From the NCBI RefSeq assembly GCF_039525805.1, contig NZ_BAAAHZ010000014.1: a DNA stretch of 64,000 nucleotides; one strand, 5' to 3'. The translations under genes were made by a program, and so were the position numbers. The notes under the pieces were generated by a model. It searched no databases and was not told the origin of the DNA. It was given only the letters and a program-made list of their open reading frames with translations. This stretch comes from Dietzia natronolimnaea (lineage in GTDB: Bacteria; Actinomycetota; Actinomycetes; Mycobacteriales; Mycobacteriaceae). Within the stretch, counting starts at the first letter, position 1, and each line of letters starts with the position of its first letter. Positions 32,375 to 39,792 of this stretch are shown one piece after another.

Positions 32375-33282
32375 GTCCCGAGTCCGACCCCGAGCCTCGT
32401 CGGTCCGAGCCCGGCTCCGCGCCCGGCCCCAGCGCTCATCGAAAAGAGCGTTCCGCACACATCCACTCGGCCGATGTGTCCGAAACGCTCTTCTCGACGG
32501 GCCCAGGTGCGGGCGCTCGTGCGGGCGCGGGCTCAGGTGCGGGCGTGGGCGCGGGGGATCGGCTCGCCGAGGCCGTCGAGGTGATGGCCCGCATCCGGCG
32601 CGACGGCGAGTGGGAAGCCGCTCAGACCCACGCCTCGCTGCTGCCGTACCTGCTGGAGGAGTCGTGGGAGCTGGTCGACGCCGTGGCCGACGGCGACCGC
32701 GATGAGTTGGTCTCCGAGCTGGGCGATCTGCTCCTGCAGGTGCTGTTCCACGCCGCGATCGGCGAGGAGCGGGCCGAGGGTGCGTTCGACATCCACGACG
32801 TGGCCGGCGCCCTTCTGGACAAGCTGCGTCGTCGTGCGCCCTACTGGTTCACCGCTGATGGCGCTGCCGGCCTCGACGCAGCCGAGCAGGACCGGCTCTG
32901 GCAGGAGGCCAAGGCCGCCGAACGCGCCGGTCGCCCGCCGCGCGGGGTGGTCGACGGCATCCCGTGGGACATGCCGGCCCTCGCCCTCGGGCAGAAAGTG
33001 TTGGCCCGCGCCCGCTCGGCGGGTGTGCCCGATGAGCTGGTCCCCGCGCAGATGAGGGTGGTCCACGTGGACCCGGCGGGCCTCTTCCACGAGCACACCG
33101 CCGGCGGCCGCGACGACGGTCCGGGCGCGGAGTCCGAATCCGGCTCCGCCGAGGTCGCGTACCGGCAGGTGGTCAGGACCTTCGCGCGTGACCTCCGCGA
33201 GGCCGAGTCGCGGCTCGACGTCCCGGCCGCGGACGCCTCCGCAACCGACTGGCACGCGGCCTGGCCTGCCCGGCCCGCCTGA
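32371..33282 (+). CDS. mazG: MazG nucleoside triphosphate pyrophosphohydrolase
   Basis: MazG hydrolyses non-canonical or oxidised NTPs. The conserved domain starts DRLAEAVEVMARIRRDGEWE, followed by the metal-binding EESWELVDAVADGDRDELVS and ELGDLLLQVLFHA; a second weaker MazG-like helical part follows, as in mycobacterial MazG. The longest reading from the GTG at 32371 (GTGA overlap with mfd) gives 303 residues. It contains an N-terminal stretch of about 65 residues of low complexity, including a near-perfect inverted repeat and runs of Ala-Gly. The true start may lie further down, for example at a GTG just before GAGDRLAEAVEV. Mfd-mazG order is conserved in Mycobacteriales. Confidence 0.9.
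   Translation: MSPESDPEPRRSEPGSAPGPSAHRKERSAHIHSADVSETLFSTGPGAGARAGAGSGAGVGAGDRLAEAVEVMARIRRDGEWEAAQTHASLLPYLLEESWELVDAVADGDRDELVSELGDLLLQVLFHAAIGEERAEGAFDIHDVAGALLDKLRRRAPYWFTADGAAGLDAAEQDRLWQEAKAAERAGRPPRGVVDGIPWDMPALALGQKVLARARSAGVPDELVPAQMRVVHVDPAGLFHEHTAGGRDDGPGAESESGSAEVAYRQVVRTFARDLREAESRLDVPAADASATDWHAAWPARPA
32441..32495. repeat. Long inverted repeat at the mfd-mazG boundary
   Basis: A 23-base arm (32441-32463, starting GAAAAGAGCGTT) pairs with a second arm (32473-32495, ending AACGCTCTTCTC) at 20 of 23 positions around a 9-base loop. It lies 67 bases after the mfd stop, in the dubious N-terminal part of mazG. It could be a dispersed palindromic element or an mfd terminator/attenuator. 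Confidence 0.75.
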
Positions 33283-33347
33283 GCCCTCCGCCGCCGCAGG
33301 CGCGCCCGGTGGAGTTCGGTGGTCATGTACCGATCATCTGGCGCCGC

Positions 33348-34154
33348 TCAGCTGTGGAAGATCCGTCGGTAGGCCGCGTTCATGGCGGGGGCGGGCAGGC
33401 GCCGGTAGGCGTTGCGGGCGAGATAGTTGGCCACAGCGCGGGGACGGGAGATCATGCCCGCATCGAGGAGGGTGCGCTGAATGGTGCGCTCGGAGGCCGT
33501 GAGCTGGCGGCTCTTGCGACGGGAGAACTGAGCATCCGTGACGCGGAACTTCACCAGCGGTTCGGGCAGGTTGTGCAGGCGGTAGCCCGCGCCGATCAGG
33601 CGGATCATCAGGTCGTAGTCCTCCTGGTAGGGCACGTGGCGGTACCCGCCGACGGCGCGGATGGCGTCGGTGCGGGCCAGCAGGGACGGATTGTTGACCG
33701 GGTTGTTGATGCGCGCGTAGCGGGCGATGTCCTCGTGCTCGGTGGGCAGGGCGCGCATGGCCTTCGGGTGCTCCGGGTCGGTGTCGAACTCGAGCATCGC
33801 CGAACCCAGGACGTCCACCCCGAGCGTGCGGGCGGCGTCGAGTTGCCGCTCGAACCGCTCGGGCAGGGAGATGTCGTCGGCGTCCTGGCGGGCGACCCAA
33901 CTGGTCCGGACCTCGTCGAACCCGCGTTGGGACGCCGCGGCGGCGCCGAGGTTCTGGGGTAGCGCGAACCGCCGCAGGTCCGGGGTGGAGTCCAGGACCT
34001 CACGCAGCGCGGGCGACAGGGGACCGTCCTCCACCACGATCACCTCAGCCGGCTGAACCGTCTGCGCGTGCACACTGTCCAGGGCATCGCGGAGCTGCGA
34101 GGGCGCGATCGCGTGGTAGACGGTGAGCAGGACGGACAGTTCGGGGTCACGCAT
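33348..34154 (-). CDS. Family 2 glycosyltransferase
   Basis: A 268-residue GT-A glycosyltransferase. The N-terminal ELSVLLTVYHAIAPSQLRDA and VIVVEDGPLS are the nucleotide-sugar binding strands; the metal-binding DxD is in VARQDADDISLPERFERQLD and the acceptor base region in GGYRHVPYQEDYDLMIRLI. It resembles small polysaccharide transferases such as amylovoran or rhamnosyl transferases. It stands alone, convergent with mazG, with no other polysaccharide genes nearby, so the acceptor is unknown. Confidence 0.88.
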   Translation of the reverse strand: MRDPELSVLLTVYHAIAPSQLRDALDSVHAQTVQPAEVIVVEDGPLSPALREVLDSTPDLRRFALPQNLGAAAASQRGFDEVRTSWVARQDADDISLPERFERQLDAARTLGVDVLGSAMLEFDTDPEHPKAMRALPTEHEDIARYARINNPVNNPSLLARTDAIRAVGGYRHVPYQEDYDLMIRLIGAGYRLHNLPEPLVKFRVTDAQFSRRKSRQLTASERTIQRTLLDAGMISRPRAVANYLARNAYRRLPAPAMNAAYRRIFHS

Positions 34155-34215
34155 CGAGGTCCTCGCGGTCGGTCTGGGGGCGGGCAGGGTGCCGACGCCT
34201 GCGAGCAGTATCGCG

Positions 34216-34230
34216 GAGACCGGGGGTCTC
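34216..34230. terminator. Short hairpin downstream of the lactate-oxidising enzyme gene
   Basis: GAGACC and GGTCTC form a perfect 6-bp stem around a GGG loop, about 93 bases beyond the stop of the minus-strand FMN enzyme and upstream of the glycosyltransferase. No U-tract is present, so the function is uncertain. Confidence 0.35.
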
Positions 34231-34253
34231 TTCCGTCAGGCGTACCGCGACGC

Positions 34254-34301
34254 GGCGGGTGGCCGGAGCAGTGGCGGGTGGCCGGGAGCAGCGGCGGATG
34301 G
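34254..34301. repeat. 19-20-bp tandem repeat, two and a half units
   Basis: GGCGGGTGGCCGGAGCAGT (34254-34272) is followed by a 20-base copy with one extra G (34273-34292) and a 9-base partial copy (34293-34301), in the gap between two minus-strand genes. Confidence 0.75.
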
Positions 34302-34322
34302 ACAGGAAGAGCGGCGTCCACC

Positions 34323-35702
34323 TCAGGCCAGGAGCGAGGCGTCCACGTCCTCCCACGAGCTCGCGCCGCACAGGGACAGCGTGAGGTCGATCTCGGCGAG
34401 CAGGTTGTCGAGCACCTCGCCCACCCCCCGCTGCCCGGCGATGGCGAGCCCGTAGATGTGTGGCCGACCGATCGTCACGGCGTCCGCGCCGCACGCCATG
34501 GCCTTGACCACGTCCGTGCCGTTGCGGATGCCGGAGTCCAGCAGCAGGGTCGGCTCGGGGCCGACGGCCTCGCGGATGCGCACGAGGGCGTCCAGCGTGC
34601 CGATGGACCCGTCCACCTGACGGCCGCCGTGGTTGGAGACCATGACCGCGTCGACGCCCATGTCGAAGGCCCGCTGGGCGTCCTCCGGGTGCAGGACGCC
34701 CTTGAGGACGACCGGCAGTCGCGTCCGGTCCCGCAGCGTGGCGATGTGGTCCCAGTTCAGTGCCGGGTTGGAGAACGTGTCGAGGAAGGTCTGGACGGCG
34801 GCGCGGGTCTCGGGGGCGGTGAGGTTCCTGCGGAAGGCGCCCGGGTGGTTCCGGGCCATCTCGAGCAGCGTCACGACGGCCTTCGGCGTGACCTTGACCG
34901 CGTCGGGGTCCGTGCCGGCGCCGGCGGCGGCCTCACGCGCGACCCGGTCGGCCACCATCTCGGCGAAGCGGGGGTCGGAGGTGTACTGGGCGATCCCGAC
35001 CCCCCTCGTGAACGGGAGCGATCCCAGGTCGAGATCCCACGGCCGCCAGCCGAGCGTCGTGGTGTCGAGGGTGACGACCAGCGCCCCGGCGCCCGCGGCC
35101 TCCGCCCGGGAGATGAAGCTGTCGACAAGCTGCTCGTCCCTGCTCCAGTACAGCTGGAACCAGCGCGGCCCGTCCTTCATCGCCGCGGCAGTGGCCTCCA
35201 TCGGCGACGAGCCCTGGGAGGACAGGATGTACGGCAGTCCGCGCTCGGCCGCGGCGCGCCCGATGTGGACGTCGGCGTCGCGACGCACCAGTCCCGCGGC
35301 GCCGATCGGCGCGACCAGGACGGGCGCGGGCAGCGTCTGCCCGAGCACCTGCGTCGACAGGTCCCGCTGGTCAGTGCTGCGCAGGACGCGCGGGACCAGT
35401 CGGCGCCGGTCGAGCGCCTCGCGGTTGGCGCTCATCGTGACCCCGGAGCCGGCCCCTCCGTAGACGTAGGCCCAGGCTTTTCTGCCGCCGGGGCGGCGCA
35501 GCAGGGCGCGGCGTGCGGCGGCCTCGAGCTTCTCCGCGCTGGTCGGCACCGTGGGGGTGATGCCCGAGACACCTGCCCGGTAGATGATGTTCTGGCGTGC
35601 CCGGCCGGGGGCGACGTTCTCGGGCTCGGCGCCGGCACGTCCCGTCCTGTCGTCGGCGTCGCCGGGGGAGCCTGCGTGGGAGGTCGCGAAGTCAGACGTC
35701 AT
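34323..35702 (-). CDS. FMN-dependent alpha-hydroxy-acid oxidising enzyme, lactate 2-monooxygenase type
   Basis: A 459-residue member of the glycolate oxidase / lactate monooxygenase family. FMN-binding and catalytic landmarks are LVAPIGAAGL, LSSQGSSPMEATAAAM, FQLYWSRDEQLVDSFI, LPVVLKGVLHPEDAQ (catalytic lysine) and MVSNHGGRQVDGSIGTLDAL with the catalytic histidine. LLDSGIRNGTDVVKAMACGA and TIGRPHIYGLAIAGQRG close the barrel. The extended N-terminus with TPTVPTSAEKLEAAARRAL is typical of mycobacterial lactate monooxygenase, which converts L-lactate to acetate and CO2. The ATG at 35702 begins MTSDFATSHAG. Confidence 0.9.
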   Translation of the reverse strand: MTSDFATSHAGSPGDADDRTGRAGAEPENVAPGRARQNIIYRAGVSGITPTVPTSAEKLEAAARRALLRRPGGRKAWAYVYGGAGSGVTMSANREALDRRRLVPRVLRSTDQRDLSTQVLGQTLPAPVLVAPIGAAGLVRRDADVHIGRAAAERGLPYILSSQGSSPMEATAAAMKDGPRWFQLYWSRDEQLVDSFISRAEAAGAGALVVTLDTTTLGWRPWDLDLGSLPFTRGVGIAQYTSDPRFAEMVADRVAREAAAGAGTDPDAVKVTPKAVVTLLEMARNHPGAFRRNLTAPETRAAVQTFLDTFSNPALNWDHIATLRDRTRLPVVLKGVLHPEDAQRAFDMGVDAVMVSNHGGRQVDGSIGTLDALVRIREAVGPEPTLLLDSGIRNGTDVVKAMACGADAVTIGRPHIYGLAIAGQRGVGEVLDNLLAEIDLTLSLCGASSWEDVDASLLA

Positions 35703-35751
35703 ACCGGCGAGCGTACTGAGGGGTCGGTCGGCCCGAGGGCCGCGCACGAGG

Positions 35752-36192
35752 TCAGCCCACGACGCCCAACACCACCATCCCGGCCGCCCCGCACGCCGCC
35801 GCCACGAGGAGCGAGGTGAGCGTGCCGATGATGAACCGCTCGCTCACGGCGGGGTTCTCGCGGATCTCCGGGTAGCGGCCCAGGGCCTTGATGGCCACCA
35901 CGACAGCGGCCAGTTCGAAGCGCCCGGCCAGGATCGCGGCCGTGAGCCCCACCCGTTCGAGGATCCCGATCCACATCCCGCCCCGCAGCACCTCGCGGAC
36001 CTGCGGTTCGGAGTTCTCGCGCCGCTGCACCACCGGGCTGCGGGAATCCCCGCTGACCTCGACCGTCGGCGGGTCGGGCACGTGCGCGGAGCGCAGGACC
36101 AGGGACGCGATCGGCGATCCGAGCCCGGCCGAGGCGAGAAGGCTGAGCGCCACGACGATCGTGACCGGGATCCATTCGGGCCAGGTGCTCAT
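35752..36192 (-). CDS. Small membrane protein paired with the SatD-like gene
   Basis: A 146-residue protein with hydrophobic segments at about residues 7-33, 78-100 and 121-145, hydrophilic between residues 36 and 68. LERVGLTAAILAGRFELAAV and AIKALGRYPEIRENPAVSER are the most distinctive stretches. The latter pattern is seen in small membrane proteins next to SatD family genes. Its ATG overlaps the SatD-like stop (ATGA). Function unknown. Confidence 0.75.
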   Translation of the reverse strand: MSTWPEWIPVTIVVALSLLASAGLGSPIASLVLRSAHVPDPPTVEVSGDSRSPVVQRRENSEPQVREVLRGGMWIGILERVGLTAAILAGRFELAAVVVAIKALGRYPEIRENPAVSERFIIGTLTSLLVAAACGAAGMVVLGVVG

Positions 36193-36836
36193 CGCTCGCC
36201 CCCGGTCGCCGCGTCGTGCGCGCCGGCGAGGAGCCGGTCGAGCGCCGGGTACGCGGCCCGCTCCTCGCGGATGCGGGAGAGTCGCAGCGCGCCGTTGACC
36301 GAGGCCGGGGTGATGTCCAGTTCGTGTGCGGCCGCCGCCTGGGTGGGGGAGCGGTCGACGGCGTCCACGACCCGCCACTGCGCCTCGGTGCGGTCGAGGA
36401 TGAGCGGAGCGGTGAGTCCCCACACGGCCTCGCAGTCCGCGGCCCAGGCCGCAGCGTCGGCCCCGGCACCGGCCCCGGCGCCGGCGCCGGGTGTCGCCGG
36501 GACGCGCACCGCGACCGAGCTGCTCAGGCCCTTGGCCGCCTCGACCGCGTCACGCGCGGCCAGATAGGCGGGCCCGCGGCCGGCCCTGGTGCCGGAGGCG
36601 TAGGAGTCGTCGTCGACCTCTCCGGCCCCCACGCCGCAGTGCCACACGCCGCCGCGTAGCGCCACGAGCAGTGCGCGGCGCACCGCGGCGGGGTCGGTCA
36701 GCAGGCCCTGGACCTCGTCGCCGGCCGTCCGCTCGAAGGCGGCCGCGCAGGGGATGTCCGCCAGGGCCTCGAGCAGTCCCGGCACCAGGTCGTCGGCGAC
36801 CCGGCTGCCGCGCTGGTCGATCGTCACTACGTACAT
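36189..36836 (-). CDS. SatD-like protein with C-terminal helix-turn-helix
   Basis: A 215-residue protein starting MYVVTIDQRGSRVADDLVPG, the opening of SatD-family proteins, followed by ERTAGDEVQGLLTDPAAVRR with the GDE(V/I)Q motif common in this family. The C-terminal part contains QAAAAHELDITPASVNGALR, a probable helix-turn-helix. A glycine/alanine repeat (GAGAGAGAGAD) lies between. SatD in streptococci belongs to a stress operon, but its function is unknown. The downstream overlapping membrane gene suggests the two act together. Confidence 0.7.
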   Translation of the reverse strand: MYVVTIDQRGSRVADDLVPGLLEALADIPCAAAFERTAGDEVQGLLTDPAAVRRALLVALRGGVWHCGVGAGEVDDDSYASGTRAGRGPAYLAARDAVEAAKGLSSSVAVRVPATPGAGAGAGAGADAAAWAADCEAVWGLTAPLILDRTEAQWRVVDAVDRSPTQAAAAHELDITPASVNGALRLSRIREERAAYPALDRLLAGAHDAATGGER

Positions 36837-36921
36837 GAGGCGATCCTGCCACATCCGGCCGACATGAGGTGAAAATGCCTAATTTCGAGCAATTAGCCGA
36901 AAGGGCCTAATGGCGACACAT

Positions 36922-36957
36922 CAGGCGAACGGGCCTCATCAGGCGGACGAGCCTCAC
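36922..36957. repeat. 18-bp tandem repeat at the end of the DUF2236 gene
   Basis: CAGGCGAACGGGCCTCAT (36922-36939) is followed by a copy differing at three positions (36940-36957) and a diverged third copy running into the coding end of the DUF2236 gene at about 36973. Confidence 0.7.
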
Positions 36958-38183
36958 GAGGCGAGCGGCCTACCGATATCGGCGGCGGCATCGCCGAAGG
37001 TCTGCTTGCGCTCGCGGTCGCGGACCCTCTCCCCCCACGCATCGAGCCGGGCGCGGCCCCACGGGGTGCGGTACCGCAGCCCGTTCAGCGCCACCAGGTA
37101 GGCGTGCGCCCACGGCGGCCGGACCGGCAGGCCGAACTCGCGCATGGACTCGCGGCCGAGCAGCACCGTGAGCATGCTCAGCAGTCGCTCGTGCGCCACC
37201 CACGCCTGCACGCCGGGCAGCGGCCCGCTGCGAGCGCGCTGACGCTGGGCCGCGACCAGGGCCTGGGTCAGCTGCGGTCCGGCCTCACTGAGCCCGGCCT
37301 GCGCCAGCAGGATGTGATAGTTGATCCGGTGCCGGTCCCTCTCGTGGCTGACCAGGAAGTCGTCGTCGACCCCCATCAGCCATCCCACGTAGCGCCAGAC
37401 GTGCATCACCGCGTCGGAGTCCCGGCGGGACAGCGGCACGCCCAGGGTGCGCACGCCCAGCAGGACCACGGCGTCGAAGAGGCCGAGGGTGGCGGCCAGG
37501 TCGCTCTGGCTGATGGGCAGCCCCCACCGCCCGGTGTCCCAGCGCGGCTCCATGGCCTCGTTGACCACGGCGTGCATGGCCCGCACGTGTCCGGTCAGGC
37601 GCCACGACTCGCCGCCCGGCCGCAGCCCGTCGGGGATCGACAGGGACATGGTCCAGTGGCTGGTCTCGGCCAGGCGGCGCAGCGTGGTATTGCCGGTCAG
37701 GCCGCCGGTGGCCACCAGGAGGTCGGTGGGACCGCCGAAGCGGTAGCCGCCGATCAACGAGAGCTGCAGCAGGATGTCGGCGGCGTTCTGGCCCAGGCGC
37801 AGGTACACCTTCTGTCCGTGGGCGATCTGGTCCCAGTCGACCCAGTCCGGGGTGTCCTCGAGGAGGGCGATGTACTCGCGCAGGGCCTCGGGGGCGTCGT
37901 CGGGCAGGCCGGCCGACCCGCTGGTCAGCGCCTGGTCGAGCTGCCGCCGGCTCACGGCCCCGGGCTCGCCGGACCGCAGCCGCATGGCGCGGGCCAGGCG
38001 GGCGCCGGGCTCGTCCTTCTCCAGGTATCCGCGGCCCAGGCGGTCCATGAGCTGTTCGTCGATCTGGTCCACGCGGGCGATGTGCTTGAGGGCGCGACCC
38101 ATGCGGCGGGAGCGGTCCTCGGCCTCGCGGTATCGGGTGGGGTACGGGGAGGTGACGGCGTCACGCTCTGGCGCTGTGGTCAT
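36954..38183 (-). CDS. MpaB/Lcp-type DUF2236 oxygenase
   Basis: A 409-residue protein of the DUF2236 superfamily, which includes the haem b rubber oxygenase Lcp and the mycophenolic-acid enzyme MpaB. Conserved pieces are HVRAMHAVVNEAM with arginine and the probable haem-ligand histidine, VLLGVRTLGVPLSRRDSDAV and VMHVWRYVGWLMGVDDDFLV. No signal peptide is visible, so a cytoplasmic location is likely, unlike secreted Lcp. The divergent TetR gene 45 bases away, with a palindrome in between, should regulate it. The substrate may be an isoprenoid or other lipid, which is inference. Confidence 0.85.
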   Translation of the reverse strand: MTTAPERDAVTSPYPTRYREAEDRSRRMGRALKHIARVDQIDEQLMDRLGRGYLEKDEPGARLARAMRLRSGEPGAVSRRQLDQALTSGSAGLPDDAPEALREYIALLEDTPDWVDWDQIAHGQKVYLRLGQNAADILLQLSLIGGYRFGGPTDLLVATGGLTGNTTLRRLAETSHWTMSLSIPDGLRPGGESWRLTGHVRAMHAVVNEAMEPRWDTGRWGLPISQSDLAATLGLFDAVVLLGVRTLGVPLSRRDSDAVMHVWRYVGWLMGVDDDFLVSHERDRHRINYHILLAQAGLSEAGPQLTQALVAAQRQRARSGPLPGVQAWVAHERLLSMLTVLLGRESMREFGLPVRPPWAHAYLVALNGLRYRTPWGRARLDAWGERVRDRERKQTFGDAAADIGRPLAS

Positions 38184-38197
38184 GACGCAACTATGAC

Positions 38198-38220
38198 GCG
38201 AGTATTTACTCGCATACAAT
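38198..38220. promoter_or_regulatory. TetR operator overlapping promoter elements between the DUF2236 gene and tetR
   Basis: GCGAGTA (38198-38204) and its reverse complement TACTCGC (38207-38213) are separated by TT. Immediately after is TACAAT (38215-38220), a good -10 hexamer for the tetR gene, whose ATG is at 38229. Transcription would start at or one or two bases before the ATG, implying a leaderless tetR message. Confidence 0.8.
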
Positions 38221-38228
38221 TCGCGTTC

Positions 38229-38822
38229 ATGAGAAGGGTCCCCCAGCAGGCACGTTCCCGGGCGATGGTCGAGCGGATCGTGGAGGCGGCTCGCGTCGTG
38301 CTCGTGCGCGACGGCTACGAGTCGTTCACCACCAACCGGGTCGCCGACCAGGCGCACGTCAGCCCGGGCTCGCTGTACCAGTACTTCCCGGACAAGTCAG
38401 CCCTGGTCACCGAGGTCATGGACCGGTGGTCGGCGGAGATCTCCGACCGCGTGGCCGCCTCGCTCGCCGGCGCCGGCCCGGTCGACGTCCAGGACCCCGG
38501 CACGGTCCGCTCGATCGCCGACGCCCTGCTGACCGCCCTGGAGATGGACGCCGGGCTGCTGCGGATCGTGTGGGAGGAGCTGCCCGCCGTGCGGCACCGG
38601 GCCGCGCAGCACGCGCTCGAACTCCGGGTGCGCGAACTCCTGTCCGTCTACCTCTCGGCCGCGGGGGTGTCGGTCGGCGACCCCGCCGTGCGCGCGTGGG
38701 TGATCGTGATGGCCGTGGAGAACGTGGCCGTGCGTTGGGTGTTGGATCAGCCCCGGATCAGCCGGGAGGCGCTGTTGGACGAGTTCACCGCCCTGGCCGG
38801 GGGATACGGGCACCGCGCCTGA
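38229..38822 (+). CDS. TetR-family regulator of the DUF2236 oxygenase
   Basis: A 197-residue TetR repressor. The DNA-binding domain covers residues 1-60: RSRAMVERIVEAARVVLVRD, FTTNRVADQAHVSPGSLYQY then FPDKSALVTEVM. The C-terminal domain is the TetR_C type with VWEELPAVRHRAAQHALELR. No ribosome-binding site precedes the ATG; the -10 element TACAAT is 9 bases away, consistent with leaderless translation. Divergent to the DUF2236 gene. Confidence 0.92.
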   Translation: MRRVPQQARSRAMVERIVEAARVVLVRDGYESFTTNRVADQAHVSPGSLYQYFPDKSALVTEVMDRWSAEISDRVAASLAGAGPVDVQDPGTVRSIADALLTALEMDAGLLRIVWEELPAVRHRAAQHALELRVRELLSVYLSAAGVSVGDPAVRAWVIVMAVENVAVRWVLDQPRISREALLDEFTALAGGYGHRA

Positions 38823-38923
38823 GCGTCCCAGGGCGCCGCAGCTGGGCGGCTCAGGCCACCGCGGCTGAGATCAGGGAATCCCCCGAGGCGGGACGTGCCG
38901 GGTTTTCGGCAGAATGGCACTCG

Positions 38924-39670
38924 ATGACTATTCGCCCCCGCCGCGCCTGCGCTGTGGCCCTGTCCCTCGCCGCGGCCGCGGTGGCATCGGCCTGTTCCTA
39001 CGGGCCCACCCGCGAGGCGCCGCCCCCGATCCCTCCCGGCATCCCGCCCGCCGCCGGGGCGCCCGTTCCCGCGGTGGACATCAACGCCCCCGGCCGGACC
39101 TCCGATCAGCTGCGGCCGTGGGCGCAGGGGATCAACGAGCAGATGAACATCCCCGTCGCGGCGCTGGCCGCCTACGGCAACGCCGCCGAGACCATGCGGC
39201 AGACCCGGCCCGAGTGCAACCTCGCGTGGACGACCCTCGCCGGGATCGGGCACGTGGAGACGCGGCACGGCCGGTACCGGGGTGCCACCCTCAACGACGA
39301 CGGCTACGCGCTGCCGCCGATCATCGGGATCCAGCTCGACGGCTCGCCCGGATTCGCGCGGATCCCGGATACCGACGGCGGGGAGCTGGACGGGGACCCG
39401 GAGTTCGACCGGGCCGTGGGGCCCATGCAGTTCATCCCCGAGTCGTGGCGCAAGTACGGCGTCGACGCCGACGGTGACGGGCGGGCCGACCCCAACCAGA
39501 TCGACGACGCCGCCGTGGCCGCCGCCCGGTTGCTCTGCACCAACGGGGGAGACCTCTCGCAGGCCGAGAACTGGCAGCGGGCCGTGCTGGCCTACAACGC
39601 CTCGCGGGAGTACCTCATGGACGTCCGCGACGCGGCGGCGGCGTACTCGGTGGGGACCACGGCGCCGTAG
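38924..39670 (+). CDS. LpqU-like lipoprotein lytic transglycosylase
   Basis: A 248-residue exported lipoprotein. Residues 1-24 form a lipoprotein signal (twin arginine-rich start MTIRPRRAC, hydrophobic core, lipobox ASAC with cysteine at 24), followed by a proline-rich linker. The catalytic domain shows LAWTTLAGIGHVETRHGRYR with the catalytic glutamate in HVE, GPMQFIPESWRKYGVDADGD and VLAYNASREYLMDV. It should cleave peptidoglycan glycan strands at the cell surface. In M. tuberculosis the homologue lpqU lies between mazG and eno, matching this position. Confidence 0.92.
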   Translation: MTIRPRRACAVALSLAAAAVASACSYGPTREAPPPIPPGIPPAAGAPVPAVDINAPGRTSDQLRPWAQGINEQMNIPVAALAAYGNAAETMRQTRPECNLAWTTLAGIGHVETRHGRYRGATLNDDGYALPPIIGIQLDGSPGFARIPDTDGGELDGDPEFDRAVGPMQFIPESWRKYGVDADGDGRADPNQIDDAAVAAARLLCTNGGDLSQAENWQRAVLAYNASREYLMDVRDAAAAYSVGTTAP

Positions 39671-39792
39671 GGAGGGCACGCGTGGACCGCACGCCGGAGG
39701 ACGCGTAGGCCGCCGCGTTCCCGGGTGGAACTAGTGTCGTGGGTCGGCGAGACCCACAGACGCCCTTCACCATCGGCGGGAGCCCCACACGC

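Noticed and set aside
36910..37101. Short plus-strand frame beginning MATHQANGPHQADEPH
   Set aside because: It is produced by the 18-bp tandem repeat and then runs antisense into the DUF2236 gene; no ribosome-binding site.
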